The notes beneath the pieces were generated by a model. That model did not search any database and had not been told where the DNA came from. It was given only the letters and a program-made list of their open reading frames with translations. The position numbers were made by a program, and so were the translations under genes. Positions 45,690-59,200 of a DNA stretch of 64,000 bases are shown one piece after another; position 1 is the stretch's first letter; each line of letters starts with the position of its first letter. The DNA is taken from positions 165,305-229,304 of the forward strand of contig JAACJM010000134.1 of the NCBI GenBank assembly GCA_013368315.1, in the 5' to 3' direction. Source of the stretch: Tetrapyrgos nigripes. Its lineage: Eukaryota > Basidiomycota > Agaricomycetes > Agaricales > Campanellaceae.

Positions 45690-48600
45690 TCATGCTCCTC
45701 CTTCTTCACTTCCGGACCTCAGTGATTGTGAGAACAGACATTGGGATGAAGGCGAGACTTTGGTTCAAGATGATGAGGGTACTAACAGATATAAACAAGA
45801 AGAAATGGTCAAAGTACATTCCATGATCCTGTATTTGCCCTGCTTACTTTTTTAAACAAAAGTACAGTGACCCTGATCATCTCTTACTCTGGACATGTCT
45901 AGCAAAATCTACAATGCCTCTCAACTTTGCCAAGAATTGGTGTCAGTCCGACAACAGAATCGCTGGCTTGAGCAGGCATTGAACGCAGGGATGGGCAGTC
46001 AATGTGCAACTATAGATTATGGTCTTGACTTGCTGTCGCTGGTCAGTCAACAGCAGTCGACAGTGGCTTGCCAGAGCATGCCGCTGCCTGACAAGTTTGG
46101 ATACTCATGGGAATATTGCTCAGCTATTTCTGACAACTGTGGTATAGACCGGCATTGACTGGGTCTAGACTCCAGTTCAGACTTCCAGTTTTTAGTCATT
46201 GACCTGGTTGTGCCCAACCCTGATTGAAAGACAAGGACAGTAGTTTTCACGAAATGAGGAAGAAACTAGTAGATGAATTGGAGCAGACCCGTGTCAGACA
46301 GCTGAATGAGCAAAGGAGACAGCATCTCGCAGAGATAAGACAAATGGAGCAGCACTCAGAAGTTGTATGGGATCAGCTCTCCAGTTACGCAGACAAGAAT
46401 TGGAGGAGACGAAGGCGAAGATGGATAAGACGACTTCTCAATGTATCAACGAGATACAGAAGATGAGGATGGAATGTGATGAAGAGATTGAGGGGCTGAC
46501 AAAGAGACATGGCGAAGAGATTAAAAAGCAGACTATGAGATATAATGAACAGGAGAAGCTGACAAGGGAATACAGCAAAGAGACCGAATGTAAGGGGACA
46601 CTTCTATTTCCTCTTCCTTTCCTCTTTTTACTTTATTTATCATGGTCCTCATTGCTTATATCACCTTCTTGAACACCTAGCTAACCTTCATACTGCCTCT
46701 AGAGCCCTTAGTTGCACTGGTATGTTTGTGTTATGTCTACTCCTTTCTTTATGTGTCTGGACACGTTTGTGAGGTCATCTGATGCCTTCGCGAAGTGCTC
46801 ATGTGGCTTCATGAGGCATCAGCATAACCTCACATGGCTTCGCGAGGCATCGGCATGACCTCACGAGCACTGGCATGACTTACTGTACAGTTTATGTAAC
46901 ATGTTCCCAAGCTACATACTGTAGATATACATCGCACCATGCAGTAGGATGTCCTTTGAGCTTTTCTCTTTGGATCTCCTCCTGTAGGTGTGTTAGCTAG
47001 CCATGTCTCCACTTCTAGAAGCAAATATATCTCTTTGGATCTCCTCTTGCAGCCTTTGTGTCACCTCACGAGCCTTTCGTCTTACCTCTCGAGCCCTTGT
47101 TGTACCTCGCAAGCCTTTCGTCTTGCCTCTTGAGCCCTTTCCTTGCCTCGTGAGCCTTTTGGTTGGCCTCTTGAGCCACTACACTTGCTTCGTGAGCCTT
47201 TTGTCTCGCTTTGCAAGCCTATGTCTTAGTCTGTGTGGAGTTGCCCTTACACCAAGAGGCTGATGAACGAGCTGGCAAATGAGAAGTCTCTAGTGAACTG
47301 CAGGGGTATACCGTGGGTATTTTTTGGCCAGACCTGTACCCCTACCTGTGGAAACCTGTACCTGGCGGAGAGGTACAGGTTTTTGGGGGGTTTGGCAGGT
47401 ACAGGTACGGGTTGGTACCTGTGGGGAGTAACCCCTGCTCCCTAAGCATGTATGTAGTAAGTTCCGTAACAGGTAACAGCAATCACTGAACTGAGCCCCA
47501 CTGTATCTTTGTAACGCGTAACAGGTAATGATTTTTCTAAAGGCCTGCCTTGCCACTACTACTATATATGTAACCCATAACGGGTAACATCTATGCTTGA
47601 ACCTGACCCAAAATTTAATGGTCTGACCCCTCTGAACTTACAGTCAAAAAGAAACAGTATATATTTAGTTGGTGCTACATACTTACTCTGAAATATTATT
47701 TTTATTGATAAGATGAAGTGATTGTTCAGTGCACAAGTGTTCAGCCACAGTTAATGCGTCATTCAAATTTATTAACGAAATGTATCCCAACTACTGCTAA
47801 AATATTCTGGATGGTGGGTATGGTAGGTCTGCTCTACGGGTATGGGTCAGCACAGGTTTTGAAATCCAGACCCATACCCCTACCTGCAAGACCCCTACCC
47901 ACGACCCTCCCATGACCCCCTGAACCCCTGCTTTTCACTAGAAATCTCAGCACGTGGAGACCCATCAGGAAAGGGATGATCTTAGGTGTCTCGCTGATTC
48001 TTATCTGGAAGAGATCAAGAGGTTGACGACTTAGCTCAAAAACGAGAAATCCTGGCACACGGAAACTCACCAGGAAAGAGAAGACTTTAGACATCTCGCC
48101 GATTCTTGCCTGGCTGCAATGGAGGAGAATGAGTGCAGTTCCAGAAGAGGACAGAACAGTTTCAATCCCAAGTGATGGAACTACAGCAGGAGTTACAAGG
48201 TGCTAAAGGGCAGACAGTGTCAATGAGAAATGAATTGAACACATTCAGAGCAGAGATAGACCAGAAGAAACAACAATGGGCAACAGTGAAGTAGTGATAT
48301 CGGCATCCCTACTCTGGTATTCAGGCAGAGTTTCCTGAGCTATATACAGTAGTTATGCTTTATCCAGTTTGGTTTGTTCTGGCATCCTGCTCAAGTCGTA
48401 GTCCTAGGCTACTCCAATGGAATTGTCTTCTTCATGGGAGCAGCTGACAACATGAAGGTATGGCTTCATGCCACCATAGAACAGGAAAAGATTTGTTGCC
48501 AAAAGGATAACTGTTTCCTGGAGATGAGATGGACCGATGAGTCTGCATGTGAACGCATAAAACTCATGGCTGAAGATTTCTGGCCCAAGAATTACTCGAT

Positions 48601-49430
48601 GAAAGCCAAACCTCTCACAATGCTCTCCATCCTATGGCCCATATTAGACCATTTATACAGTCTCAACTGGAGTAGTCTGGATTACTCATTGGCCATCAAG
48701 AAGTACTTCGAAAAGACATAGCCCCAAAATCACTTGAAGAAACTCCTCCACTGGGTTGTGCCATTAAAGACTGTGATAGACAGTGATCTGAGAACCCTGA
48801 TCGAGAAGGGAGTGAATGATGTCTCTGGGACAAGAGTGGAGGTCAGTAGGCTTTCCATAGGGTACAGGAGCTTTTGGTCCAATGAAGGCAACTGGACACA
48901 AGTGACTCTAGAGACACATGTATATCCTGCTCAGATCCATATTCATATATACAATGTAGACACATACATAGGTATAATCTGCACAACACAATCTTCGTAG
49001 TGTTAAAACCTCTCAGTCATGAACCCCCTGTTCTACCTGGCCCACACCATTCCCCAACTCAAGGAAACTGCTGGCATGCAGTATATGGCCTCTGTTGGTG
49101 TCTCCTCTATTGTTACCACCATTCCCACTATTGTCAGAGAAAGGTGGTAATGCATTAGTAGCAGTAGCCAAGAAACTACTCCACAAAGCCCATGTCTCAC
49201 TGGTGTTGTCGCTTGAGGACCAGTACTGTACAATATGGAGTTAATCCCAGGGAAGATGTCTGCACTGAGAGAAGCAACTTCCCCACCCACGACATTGCCA
49301 GTTTTATTGTTGCCCAGGATGAATTCACAGAGGAAGACCAAGGCCTGGACAGTAACATGTTAGTCACTTCTTTGTATGATCAGAGCAGAGTGAATGAAGG
49401 GTACACAAAGCTTCAGGTTGTGTTCTTGGT
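45690..49430 (+). pseudogene. Coiled-coil protein gene, copy B, 5'-truncated
   Basis: Begins within the acidic region (PSSLPDLSDCENRHWDEGET) without the anchor exon. It then follows copy A: QELVSVRQQNRWLEQALNAG (45935), coiled coil RKKLVDELEQTRVRQLNEQR (46257), a longer intact coiled coil ELEETKAKMDKTTSQCINEI to KRHGEEIKKQTMRYNEQEKL (46400-46590), the hAT-like element (47291-47940), FWHPAQVVVLGYSNGIVFFM with LTMLSILWPILDHLYSLNWS (48374-48721) and C-terminal pieces to about 49430. Stops and frame changes occur between pieces, some of which may be introns. Loss of the start makes it a likely pseudogene. Copy B keeps coiled-coil codons (near 46460-46520) that are deleted in copy A. Confidence 0.45.
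47291..47940. mobile_element. hAT-like MITE in copy B
   Basis: Starts TAGTGAACTGCAGGGGT and ends CCCCTGCTTTTCACTA. Flanked by GAAGTCTC (47283-47290) and GAAATCTC (47941-47948), an 8-bp duplication with one mismatch. It splits the coiled-coil reading ELANEKS | SQHVETHQ. Confidence 0.78.
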
Positions 49431-49722
49431 ATTGTGAAGGTGTCATGAAGATGTTGTGAAGGTGTCATGAAGATGTTGTGAAGGTGTCATGAAGATGTTG
49501 TGAAGGTGTTATGAAGATGTTGTGAAGGTATCATGAAGGTATTGGGAAGGTGTTGTGAAGGTATTGGGAAGGTGTTGTGAAGGTATTGGGAAGATGTCGG
49601 GAAGGTATTGGGAAGGTGTCATAAAGGTGTTGCAAAGGCTTTGTGAAGTGAAGGTATTGGAAAGGTGTGGTGCAGGTATCGTGAAGGTGTCGCAAAGGTA
49701 TTGGGAAGGTGTTGTGAAGTAG
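49430..49722 (-). repeat. 11-bp minisatellite array, block 6
   Basis: Minus-oriented units (GAAGGTGTCATGAAGATGTTG) directly following gene block B, interrupted at 49723 by non-repeat DNA and resumed at 50229. Confidence 0.9.
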
Positions 49723-49765
49723 TCTTGAGAACCAGACTGATGATACACAGATAGTCGTGTGTATG

Positions 49766-50228
49766 TAGTCTGGTGGTAATCTATTAGAGCGTGCACCCAC
49801 AAAAAATTATTAGCTAATCATATTTAATTCTCATGAAGCTTTTGGTAACTTTTTTTTTTGAACTTCTGTTGCAATTAGGTAAGTTTTATTTCATATATCT
49901 TACCTACAGATGTATCTAAGTATAACTACCAAAAATCGTGACCAAAAATGAAGCAGAGCCTGCAATATGAAGCAAAGTTCATTTCTGCGAGTGCATAGCC
50001 ACTTCCGGGTGAAGTTTTTGGCTGCTACTTTTTTCATATCAGTAAGTGCCATTTCCACTGCATTTTTAGCACTAAAAATTTATAGGTATATTGTGAAAAG
50101 TGGTCTTAATACATTGGTAAATAAATGCTTGAATTTGAGTGGAAAATGTCCATGCCATTGAGGTGCCGACACTGATTATGGAATAACTTTTTGCAGGCGC
50201 CATGCCCTGTAAGTTAACTACCAGACTA
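49766..50228. mobile_element. TA-flanked MITE inserted in the minisatellite
   Basis: A 463-bp element. The left end TAGTCTGGTGGTAATCTAT and the right end (reverse complement) TAGTCTGGTAGTTAACTTA stay alignable for about 55 bp, through CAAAAARTTATT and TAATCA. Reading the ends as GTCTGGT leaves a TA duplication, as for Tc1/mariner-pogo type elements. A 64-codon frame inside (49967-50161) has no transposase motif. A further 43 bp at 49723-49765, also starting TAGTCT, lies outside the element and may be a remnant of another copy. Confidence 0.55.
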
Positions 50229-53200
50229 GTTGTGAAGGTATTGGGAAGGTGTTGTGAAGGTATTGGGAAGGTGTTGTGAAGGTATTGGGAAGGTGTTGTG
50301 AAGGTATTGGGAAGGTGTTGTGAAGGTATCAGGAAGGTGTTGTGAAGGTAATGGGAAGGTGTTATGAAGATGTCATGAAGGTGTGGTGAAGGTGTTGAAA
50401 AGGTATTGTGAAGGTGTCATGAAGATGTCGTGAAGGTGTGGTGAAGGAGTGTCATGAAGATGTCGTGAAGGGGTCACAAAGGTGTCACAAAGGGGTCATG
50501 AAGGGGTCGTGAAGGTGTCATAAAGATGTCATGAAGGTGTCATGAAGGTGTTGCAAAGGTTTTGTGAATGTGTCATGAAGGTATCGGGAAGGTGTTATGA
50601 AGATGTCGCAAGGTATTGTCACAAAGGTGTCATGAAAGTGTCGCAAAGGTTTCGTGAAGTTGTCATGAAGGTATGTATCATGAAGGTGTCAGAAGATGTT
50701 GGGAAGGTGTCCTGAAGGTGTCATGAAGGTATTGTGAAGGTATTGTGAAGGTGTCCTGAAGGTATCATGAAGGTATCATGAAAGATGTTGGGGAAGTGTC
50801 AGGAAGGTGTTGTGCAGGTGTAGTGAAGGTGTGGTGAAGATGTCATGAAGGTATTGTGAAGGTGGTGGGAATGTTTCCTGAAGGTGTCATGAAGGTATCA
50901 TGAAGGTGTCGTGTTGGGAAGGTGTCTGAAGGTATTGTGAAGGTGTCATGAATATGTTGTGAAGGTGTCGTGAAGGTGTCACAAAGGTGTCACAAAGGTG
51001 TCATGAAGGTGTTGGGAAGGTATTGTGAAGGTTTTGCAAAGGTATCGGGAAGGTGTTGTGAAGGTATCATGAAGGTGTCATGAAGGTAAGGTGTTGTGAA
51101 GGTATCATGAAGGTGTCATGAGGATGTCATGAAGGTGTGGTGAAAGTGTAGTGAAGGTGTCATGAAGGTGTCGTGAAGGGGTCACGAAGGTGTTATAAAG
51201 ATGTCATAAAGGTTTTGTGAAGGTGTCATGAAGGTATCGGGAAGTAATTGGGAAGGTATCATGAAGGTATCGTGAAGGTGTCATGAAGATGTTGGTGGCA
51301 AAAAGGTATCTTCACAGCACCTTCACGATACCTTCACGACATCTTCGCAACACCTTCACCATGACACCCCTTCACCACACCTTCAGGACGCCTTCAGAAC
51401 ACCTTCACGCAACCTTTGCAACACCTTCACGACACCTTCACGACATCTTCATGGCACCTTTCTGACCCCTTCAAAACATCTTTGCGACACCTTTGTGACA
51501 CCTTCACAATACCTTCGTGACATCTTCATAACACCTTCACAATACCTTCTTTGCAACACCTTCATGACACCTTCATGACATCTTCATGACACCTTTGCAA
51601 CCCCTTCATGACACCTTCACGCTACATTCATGACACCTTCAGAAAACCTTTGCAACACCTTTCATGGCACCTTCCTGACCCCTTCACAACACCTTTGCGA
51701 CACCTTTGCGACACCTTCACAATACCTTCGTGACATCTTCATAACACCTTCACAATACCTTCTTTGCAACACCTTCATGACACCTTCATGACATCTTCAT
51801 GACACCTTTGCAACCCCTTCACGACACCTTCACGCTACCTTCATGATACCTTCAGAAAACCTTTGCAACACCTTCATGACACCTTCATGCCACTTTCACG
51901 ATACCTTTGTGACATCTTCATAAGACCTTCAGGATACCTTCATGACACCTACCCAATACCTTCATGACACCTTCACAAAACCTTTGCAACACCTTCATGA
52001 CACCTGCATGATATCTTTATGACACCTTGACAACCCCTTCACGGCATCTTCATGACACTCCTTCACCACACCTTCACGACATCTTCATGACACCTTCACA
52101 ATACCTTCAGACACCTTCCCAACGCCTTCACAACACCTTCCCCATACCTTCACAACACCTTCCCCATACCTTCAGGATACCTTCACGACACCTTCATGAC
52201 ACCTTCCTGATACCTTCCTGACATCTTCGTAATTCACAATACCTTCAGCGACATCTTTATGACACCTTTGCGATACCTTCACGACACCTTTTCAACACCT
52301 TTGCAACCCCTTCATGACACCTTCATGACATCTTCATGACACCTTCACAATACCTTTGCAACACCTTCCCGATACCTTTGCAACATCTTCATGATACCTT
52401 CATGACACCTTCTTAATACTTCACAACACCTTTCCGATACCTTTCTGACACCTTCACGACCCTTCACCACACCTTCATGACATCTTCATGACACCTTCAT
52501 GATAACTTCACAACACCTTCCTGATACCTTTGCAACATCTTCACGATACCTTCGTGACACCTTCCCAATACCTTCATGATACCTTCACCAAACCTTTGCA
52601 ACACCCTCACAGCACCTTCGGCAACATCTTCATGACACCTTTGCAACACCTTTGCAACACCTTTGCAACACCTTTGCAACACCTTTGCAACACCTTCATG
52701 ACACCTTCACGACACCTTCATGACACCTTCACGACACCTTCATGACACCTTCACAACACCTTCATGACACCTTTGTGACACCTTTGTGACACCTTCACGA
52801 CACCTTCATGACATCTTCATGACATCTTCAGTTGACATGAAGGTATGTATCATGAAGGTGTCAGAAGATGTCGGGAAGGTGTCCTGAAGGTGTCATGAAG
52901 GTATTGTGAAGGTATTGTGAAGGTGTCCTGAAGGTATCATGAAGGTATCATGAAAGATGTTGGGAAGGTGTCAGGAAGGTGTTGTGCAGGTGTAGTGAAG
53001 GTGTGGTGAAGATGTCATGAAGGTATTGTGAAGGTGGTGTCATGAAGGTATCACGAAGGTGTCGTGTTGGGAAGGTGTCTGAAGGTATTGTGAAGGTGTC
53101 ATGAATATGTCGTGAAGGTGTCGTGAAGGTGACACAAAGGTGTCACAAAGGTGTCACAAAGATGTCATGAAGGTGTCGGGAAGGTATTGTGAAAGTTTTG

Positions 53201-56200
53201 CAAAGGTATTGGGAAGGTGTTGTGAAGGTATCATGAAGGTGTCATGAGGATGTCATGAAGGCGTGGTGAAGGTGTAGTGAAGGTGTCACAAAGGGGGCGT
53301 GAAGGGGTCACAAAGGGGTCGTGAAGGGATCACAAAGGTGTCGTGAAGGTGTCACAAAGGTGTCACAAAGGTGTCATGAAGGTGTCGGGAAGGTATCATG
53401 AAAGTGTCATGAAGGTATCATGAAGGTGTCATGAAGGTAAGGTGTTGTGAAGGTATTATGAAGGTGTCATGAGGATGTCATGAAGGTGTGGTGAAAGTGT
53501 AGTGAAGGTGTCATGAAGGTGTCGTGAAGGGGTCACGAAGGTGTCATAAAGATGTCATAAAGGTTTTGTGAAGGTGTCATGAAGGTATTGGGAAGTAATT
53601 GGAAGGTATCATGAAGGTATCGTGAAGGTGTCATGAAGATGTCGGTGGCAAAAAGGTACCTTCACAGCACCTTCACGATACCTTCACGACATCTTTGCAA
53701 CACCTTCACAATGACACCCCTTCACCACACCTTCAAGACGACTTCAGAACACCTTCACGCAACCTTTGCAACACCTTCATGACACCTTCACGACATCTTC
53801 ATGGCACCTTCCTGACCCTTTCACAACACCTTTGCGACACCTTTGTGACACCTTCACAATACCTTTGTGCCATCTTCATAACGCCTTCACAATACTTCTT
53901 TGCAACACCTTCATGACACCTTCATGACACCTTCATGACACCTTTGCAACCTCTTCACGACACCTTCACGCTACCTTCATGACACCTTCAGAAAAACCTT
54001 TGCAACACCTTCATGACACCTTCATGACATCTTCATGACACCTTCATGCCACTTTCACCATACCTTTGTGACATCTTCATAACACCTCCATGATACCTTC
54101 ATGACACCTTCCCAATACCTTCATGACACCTTCACAAAACCTTTGCAACACCTTCATGACACCTTCATGATATCTTTATGACACCTTCACGACCCCTTCA
54201 CGGCATCTTCATGACACTCCTTCACCACACCTTCACGACATCTTCATGACACCTTCACAATACCTTCAGACACCTTCCCAACGCCTTCACAACACCTTCC
54301 CCATACCTTCACAACACCTTCCCCATATCTTCAGGATACCTTCACGACACCTTCATGACACCTTCCTGATACCTTCCTGACATCTTCTCAATTCACAATA
54401 CCTTCAGCGACATCTTTATGACACCTTTGCGATACCTTCACGACACCTTTGCAACACCTTTGCAACCCCTTCATGACACCTTCATGACATCTTCATGACA
54501 CCTTCACAATACCTTTGCAACCCCTTTGCAACACCTTCACAATACCTTTGTGACATCTTCATAAACACCTTCACAATACCTTCTTTGCAACACCTTCATG
54601 ACACCTTTGCAACCCCTTCACGACACCTTCACACTACCTTCATGACACCTTCAGAAAACCTTTGCAACACCTTCATGACACCTTCATGACATCTTCATGA
54701 CACCTTCATGCCACTTTCATGATACCTTCATGACACCTTCCCAATACCTTCATGACACCTTCACAAAACCTTTGCAACACCTTCATGACATCTTCATGAT
54801 ATCTTTATGACACCTTCACAACCCCTTCACGGCATCTTCATGACACTCCTTCACCACACCTTCACGACATCTTCATGACACCTTCACAATACCTTCAGAC
54901 ACCTTCCCAACACCTTCACAACACCTTCCCCATACCTTCACAACACCTTTCCCATATCTTCAGGATACCTTCACGACACCTTCATGACACCTTCCTGATA
55001 CCTTCCTGACATCTTCTCAATTCACAATAACTTCAGTGACATCTTTATGACACCTTTGCGATACCTTCACGACACTTGTGCGACACCTTTGCAACCCCTT
55101 CATGACACCTTCATGACATCTTCATGGCACCTTCACAATACCTTTGCAACACCTTCCCGATACCTTTGCAACATCTTCATGATACCTTCATGACACCTTC
55201 TTAATACTTCCTAATACCTTCATGCTTTTGCAACACCCTCACGACACCTTCACGACATCTTCGTGACACCTTCCCGATACCTTCACAACACCTTCACGCT
55301 ACCTCCATGACATTTTCACAACACCTTCACCATGACACCCCTTCACCACACCTTCACGACGTCTTCACAACACCTTTCCGATACCTTTCTGACACCTTTG
55401 CGACCCCTTCACCACACCTTCATGACATCTTCATGACACCTTCATGATAACTTCACAACACCATCCTGATACCTTTGCAACATCTTCACGATACCTTCGT
55501 GACACCTTCCCAATACCTTCATGATACCTTCACCAAACCTTTGCAACACCCTCATGGCACCTTCGGCAACATCTTCTTGACACCTTGGCAACACCTTTGC
55601 AACACCTTCATGACACCTTCACGACACCTTCATGACACCTTCACGACACCTTCATGACACCTTCACGACACCTTCATGACACCTTTGTGACACCTTCACG
55701 ACACCTTCATGACATCTTCATGACATCTTCAGTTGACATGAAGGTATGTATCATGAAGGTGTCAGAAGATGTCGGGAAGGTGTCATGAAGGTATTGTGAA
55801 GGTATTGTCAAGGTGTCCTGAAGGTATCATGAAGGTATCATGAAAGATGTTGGGAAGGTGTCAGGAAGGTGTTGTGCAGGTGTAGTCATGAAGGTATTGT
55901 GAAGGTGGTATCATGAAGGTATCACGAAGGTGTCGTGTTGGGAAGGTGTCTGAAGGTATTGTGAAGGTGTCATGAATATGTCGTGAAGGTGTCATGAAGG
56001 TGTCACAAAGGTGTCACAAAGGTGTCATGAAGGTGTCGGGAAGGTATTGTGAAGGTTTTGCAAAGGTATCAGGAAGGTGTTGTGAAGGTATCGTGAAGGT
56101 GTCATGAAGGTAAGGTGTTGTGGAGGTATTATGAAGGTGCCATGAGAATATCATGAAGGCGTGGTGAAGGTGTAGTGAAGGTGTCACAAAGGGGTCGTGA

Positions 56201-59200
56201 AGGGGTCACAAAGGTGTTGTGAAGATGTCACAAAGGTGTCATGAAGGTGTCGGGAAGGTATCATGAAGGTGTCATGAAGGTGTCATGAAGGTATCATGAA
56301 GGTGTCATGAAGGTAAGGTGTCATGAGGATGTCATGAAGGTGTGGTGAAAGTGTAGTGAAGGTGTCATGAAGGTGTCGTGAAGGGGTCACGAAGGTGTCA
56401 TAAAGATGTCATAAAGGTTTTGTGAAGGTGTCATGAAGGTATCGGGAAGTAATTGGGAAGGTATCATGAAGGTATCATGAAGGTGTCATGAAGATGTTGG
56501 TGGCAAAAAGGTACCTTCACAGCACCTTCACAATACCTTCACGACATCTTCGCAACACCTTCACCATGACACCCCTTCACCACACCTTCAAGACGCCTTC
56601 AGAACACCTTCACGCAACCTTTGCAACACCTTCACGACACCTTCAGGCCATCTTCATGGCACCTTCCTGACCCTTTCACAATACCTTTGCGACCCCTTTG
56701 TGACACCTTCACAATACCTTTGTGACATCTTCATAACACCTTCACAATACCTTCTTTGCAACACCTTCATGACACCTTTGCAACCCCTTCACAACACCTT
56801 CACACTACCTTCGTGACACCTTCAGAAAACCTTTGCAACACCTTTCATGGCACCTTCCTGACCCCTTCACAACACCTTTGCGACACCTTTGCGACACCTT
56901 CACAATACCTTCGTGACATCTTCATAACACCTTCACAATACCTTCTTTGCAACACCTTCATGACACCTTCATGACATCTTCATGACACCTTTGCAACCCC
57001 TTCATGACACCTTCATGCTACCTTCATGACACCTTCAGAAAACCTTTGCAACACCTTCATGACACCTTCATGACATCTTCATGACACCTTCATGCCACTT
57101 TCACCATACCTTTGTGACATCTTCATAACACCTCCATGATACCTTCATGACACCTTCCCAATATCTTCATGACACCTTCACAAAAACCTTTGCAACACCT
57201 TCATGACACCTTCATGATATCTTTATGACACCTTCACGACCCCTTCACAGCATCTTCATGACACTCCTTCACCACACCTTCACGACATCTTCATGACACC
57301 TTCACAATACCTTCAGACACCTTCCCAATGCCTTCACAACACCTTCCCCATACCTTCCCAACACCTTCCCCATATTTTCAGGATACCTTCACGACACCTT
57401 CATGACACCTTCCTGGTACCTTCCTGACATCTTCTTAATTCACAATACCTTCAGCGACATCTTTATGACACCTTTGCGATACCTTCACGACACCTTTGTG
57501 ACATCTTTGCAACCCCTTCATGACACCTTCACAATACCTTTGCAACCCCTTCCCGATACCTTTGCAACATCTTCATGATACCTTCATGACACCTTCTTAA
57601 TACCTTCATGCTTCCTTCACCAAACCTTTGCAACACCCTCACGACACCTTCACGACATCTTCATGACACCTTCCTGATACCTTCACAACACGTTCACACT
57701 ACCTCCATGACCATGACACCCCTTCACCACATCTTCACGACGTCTTCACAACATCTTTCCGATACCTTTCTGACACCTTCGCGACCCCTTCACCACACCT
57801 TCATGATGGCTTCACAACACCTTCCTGATACCTTTGCAACATCTTCACGATACCTTGGTGACACCTTCCCAATACCTTCATGATACCTTCACCAAACCTT
57901 TGCAACACCCTCACGGCACCTTCGGCGACATCTTCATGACACCTTTGCAACACCTTCATGACACCTTCACGACACCTTCATGACACCTTCACGACACCTT
58001 CATGACACCTTTGCGACACCTTCATGACACCTTTGCGACACCTTGCGACACCTTTGCGACCCCTTCACCACACCTTCATGATAGCTTCACAACACCTTCC
58101 TGATACCTTTGCAACATCTTCACGATACCTTGGTGACACCTTCCCAATACCTTCATGATACCTTCACCAAACCTTTGCAACACCCTCACGGCACCTTCGG
58201 CGACATCTTCATGACACCTTTGCAACACCTTCATGACACCTTCACGACACCTTCATGACACCTTCACGACACCTTCATGACACCTTTGCGACACCTTGCG
58301 ACACCTTCATGACACCTTCATGACATCTTCATGACATCTTCAGTTGACATGAAGGTATGTATCATGAAGGTGTCAGAAGATATCTGGAAGGTGTCCTGAA
58401 GGTGTCATGAAGGTATTGTGAAGGTATTGTGAAGGTGTCCTGAAGGTATCATGAAGGTATCATGAAAGATGTTGGGAAGGTGTCAGGAAGGTGTTTTGCA
58501 GGTGTAGTGAAGGTGTGGTGAAGATGTCATGAAGGTATTGTGAAGGTGGTGTCATGAAGGTATCACGAAGGTGTCGTGTTGGGAAGGTGTCTGAAGGTAT
58601 TGTGAAGGTGTCATGAATATGTCATCACAAAGGTGTCACAAAGGTGTCATGAAGGTGTCGGGAAGGTATTGTAAAGGTTTTGCAAAGGTATCGGGAAGTT
58701 GTTGTGAAGGTATCGTGAAGGTGTCATGAAGGTAAGGTGTTGTGAAGGTATCATGAAGGTGTCATGAGGATGTCATGAAGGTGTGGTGAAGGTGTAGTGA
58801 AGGTGTCACAAAGGGGTCGTGAAGGGGTCACAAAGGTGTCATAAAGATGTCATAAAGGTTTTGTGAAGGTGTCATGAAGGTATCAGGAAGTAATCGGGAA
58901 GGTATCATGAAGGTATCGTGAAGGTGTCATGAAGATGTCGGTAGCAAAAAGGTACCTTCACAGCACCTTCACGATACCTTCACAACATCTTCGCAACACC
59001 TTCACCACGACACCCCTTCACCACACCTTCAGGACACCTTCAGAACACCTTCACGAAACCTTTGCAACACCTTCACGACATCTTCATGGCACCTTTCTGA
59101 CCCCTTCACAACACCTTTGCGGCACCTTTGTGACACCTTCACAATACCTTCTTTGCAACACCTTCATGACACCTTTGCAACCCCTTCACAACACCTTCAC

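Larger units (their letters stand above)
45390..49430 (+). repeat. Gene block B, inverted copy of block A
   Basis: Reverse complement of 22905-27150 in order. Compared with A it lacks about 365 bp corresponding to 26474-26838, which includes the start codon and membrane anchor of the coiled-coil gene. The outer 350 bp of fragment C are also missing. Confidence 0.85.

Noticed and set aside
46990..47240. Coiled-coil-like reading (EANQKACEARQKAHE) opposite the coiled-coil gene
   Set aside because: It lies antisense to the gene, comes from a short GCCTYGYGAGCC tandem repeat, and has no start or splice context.
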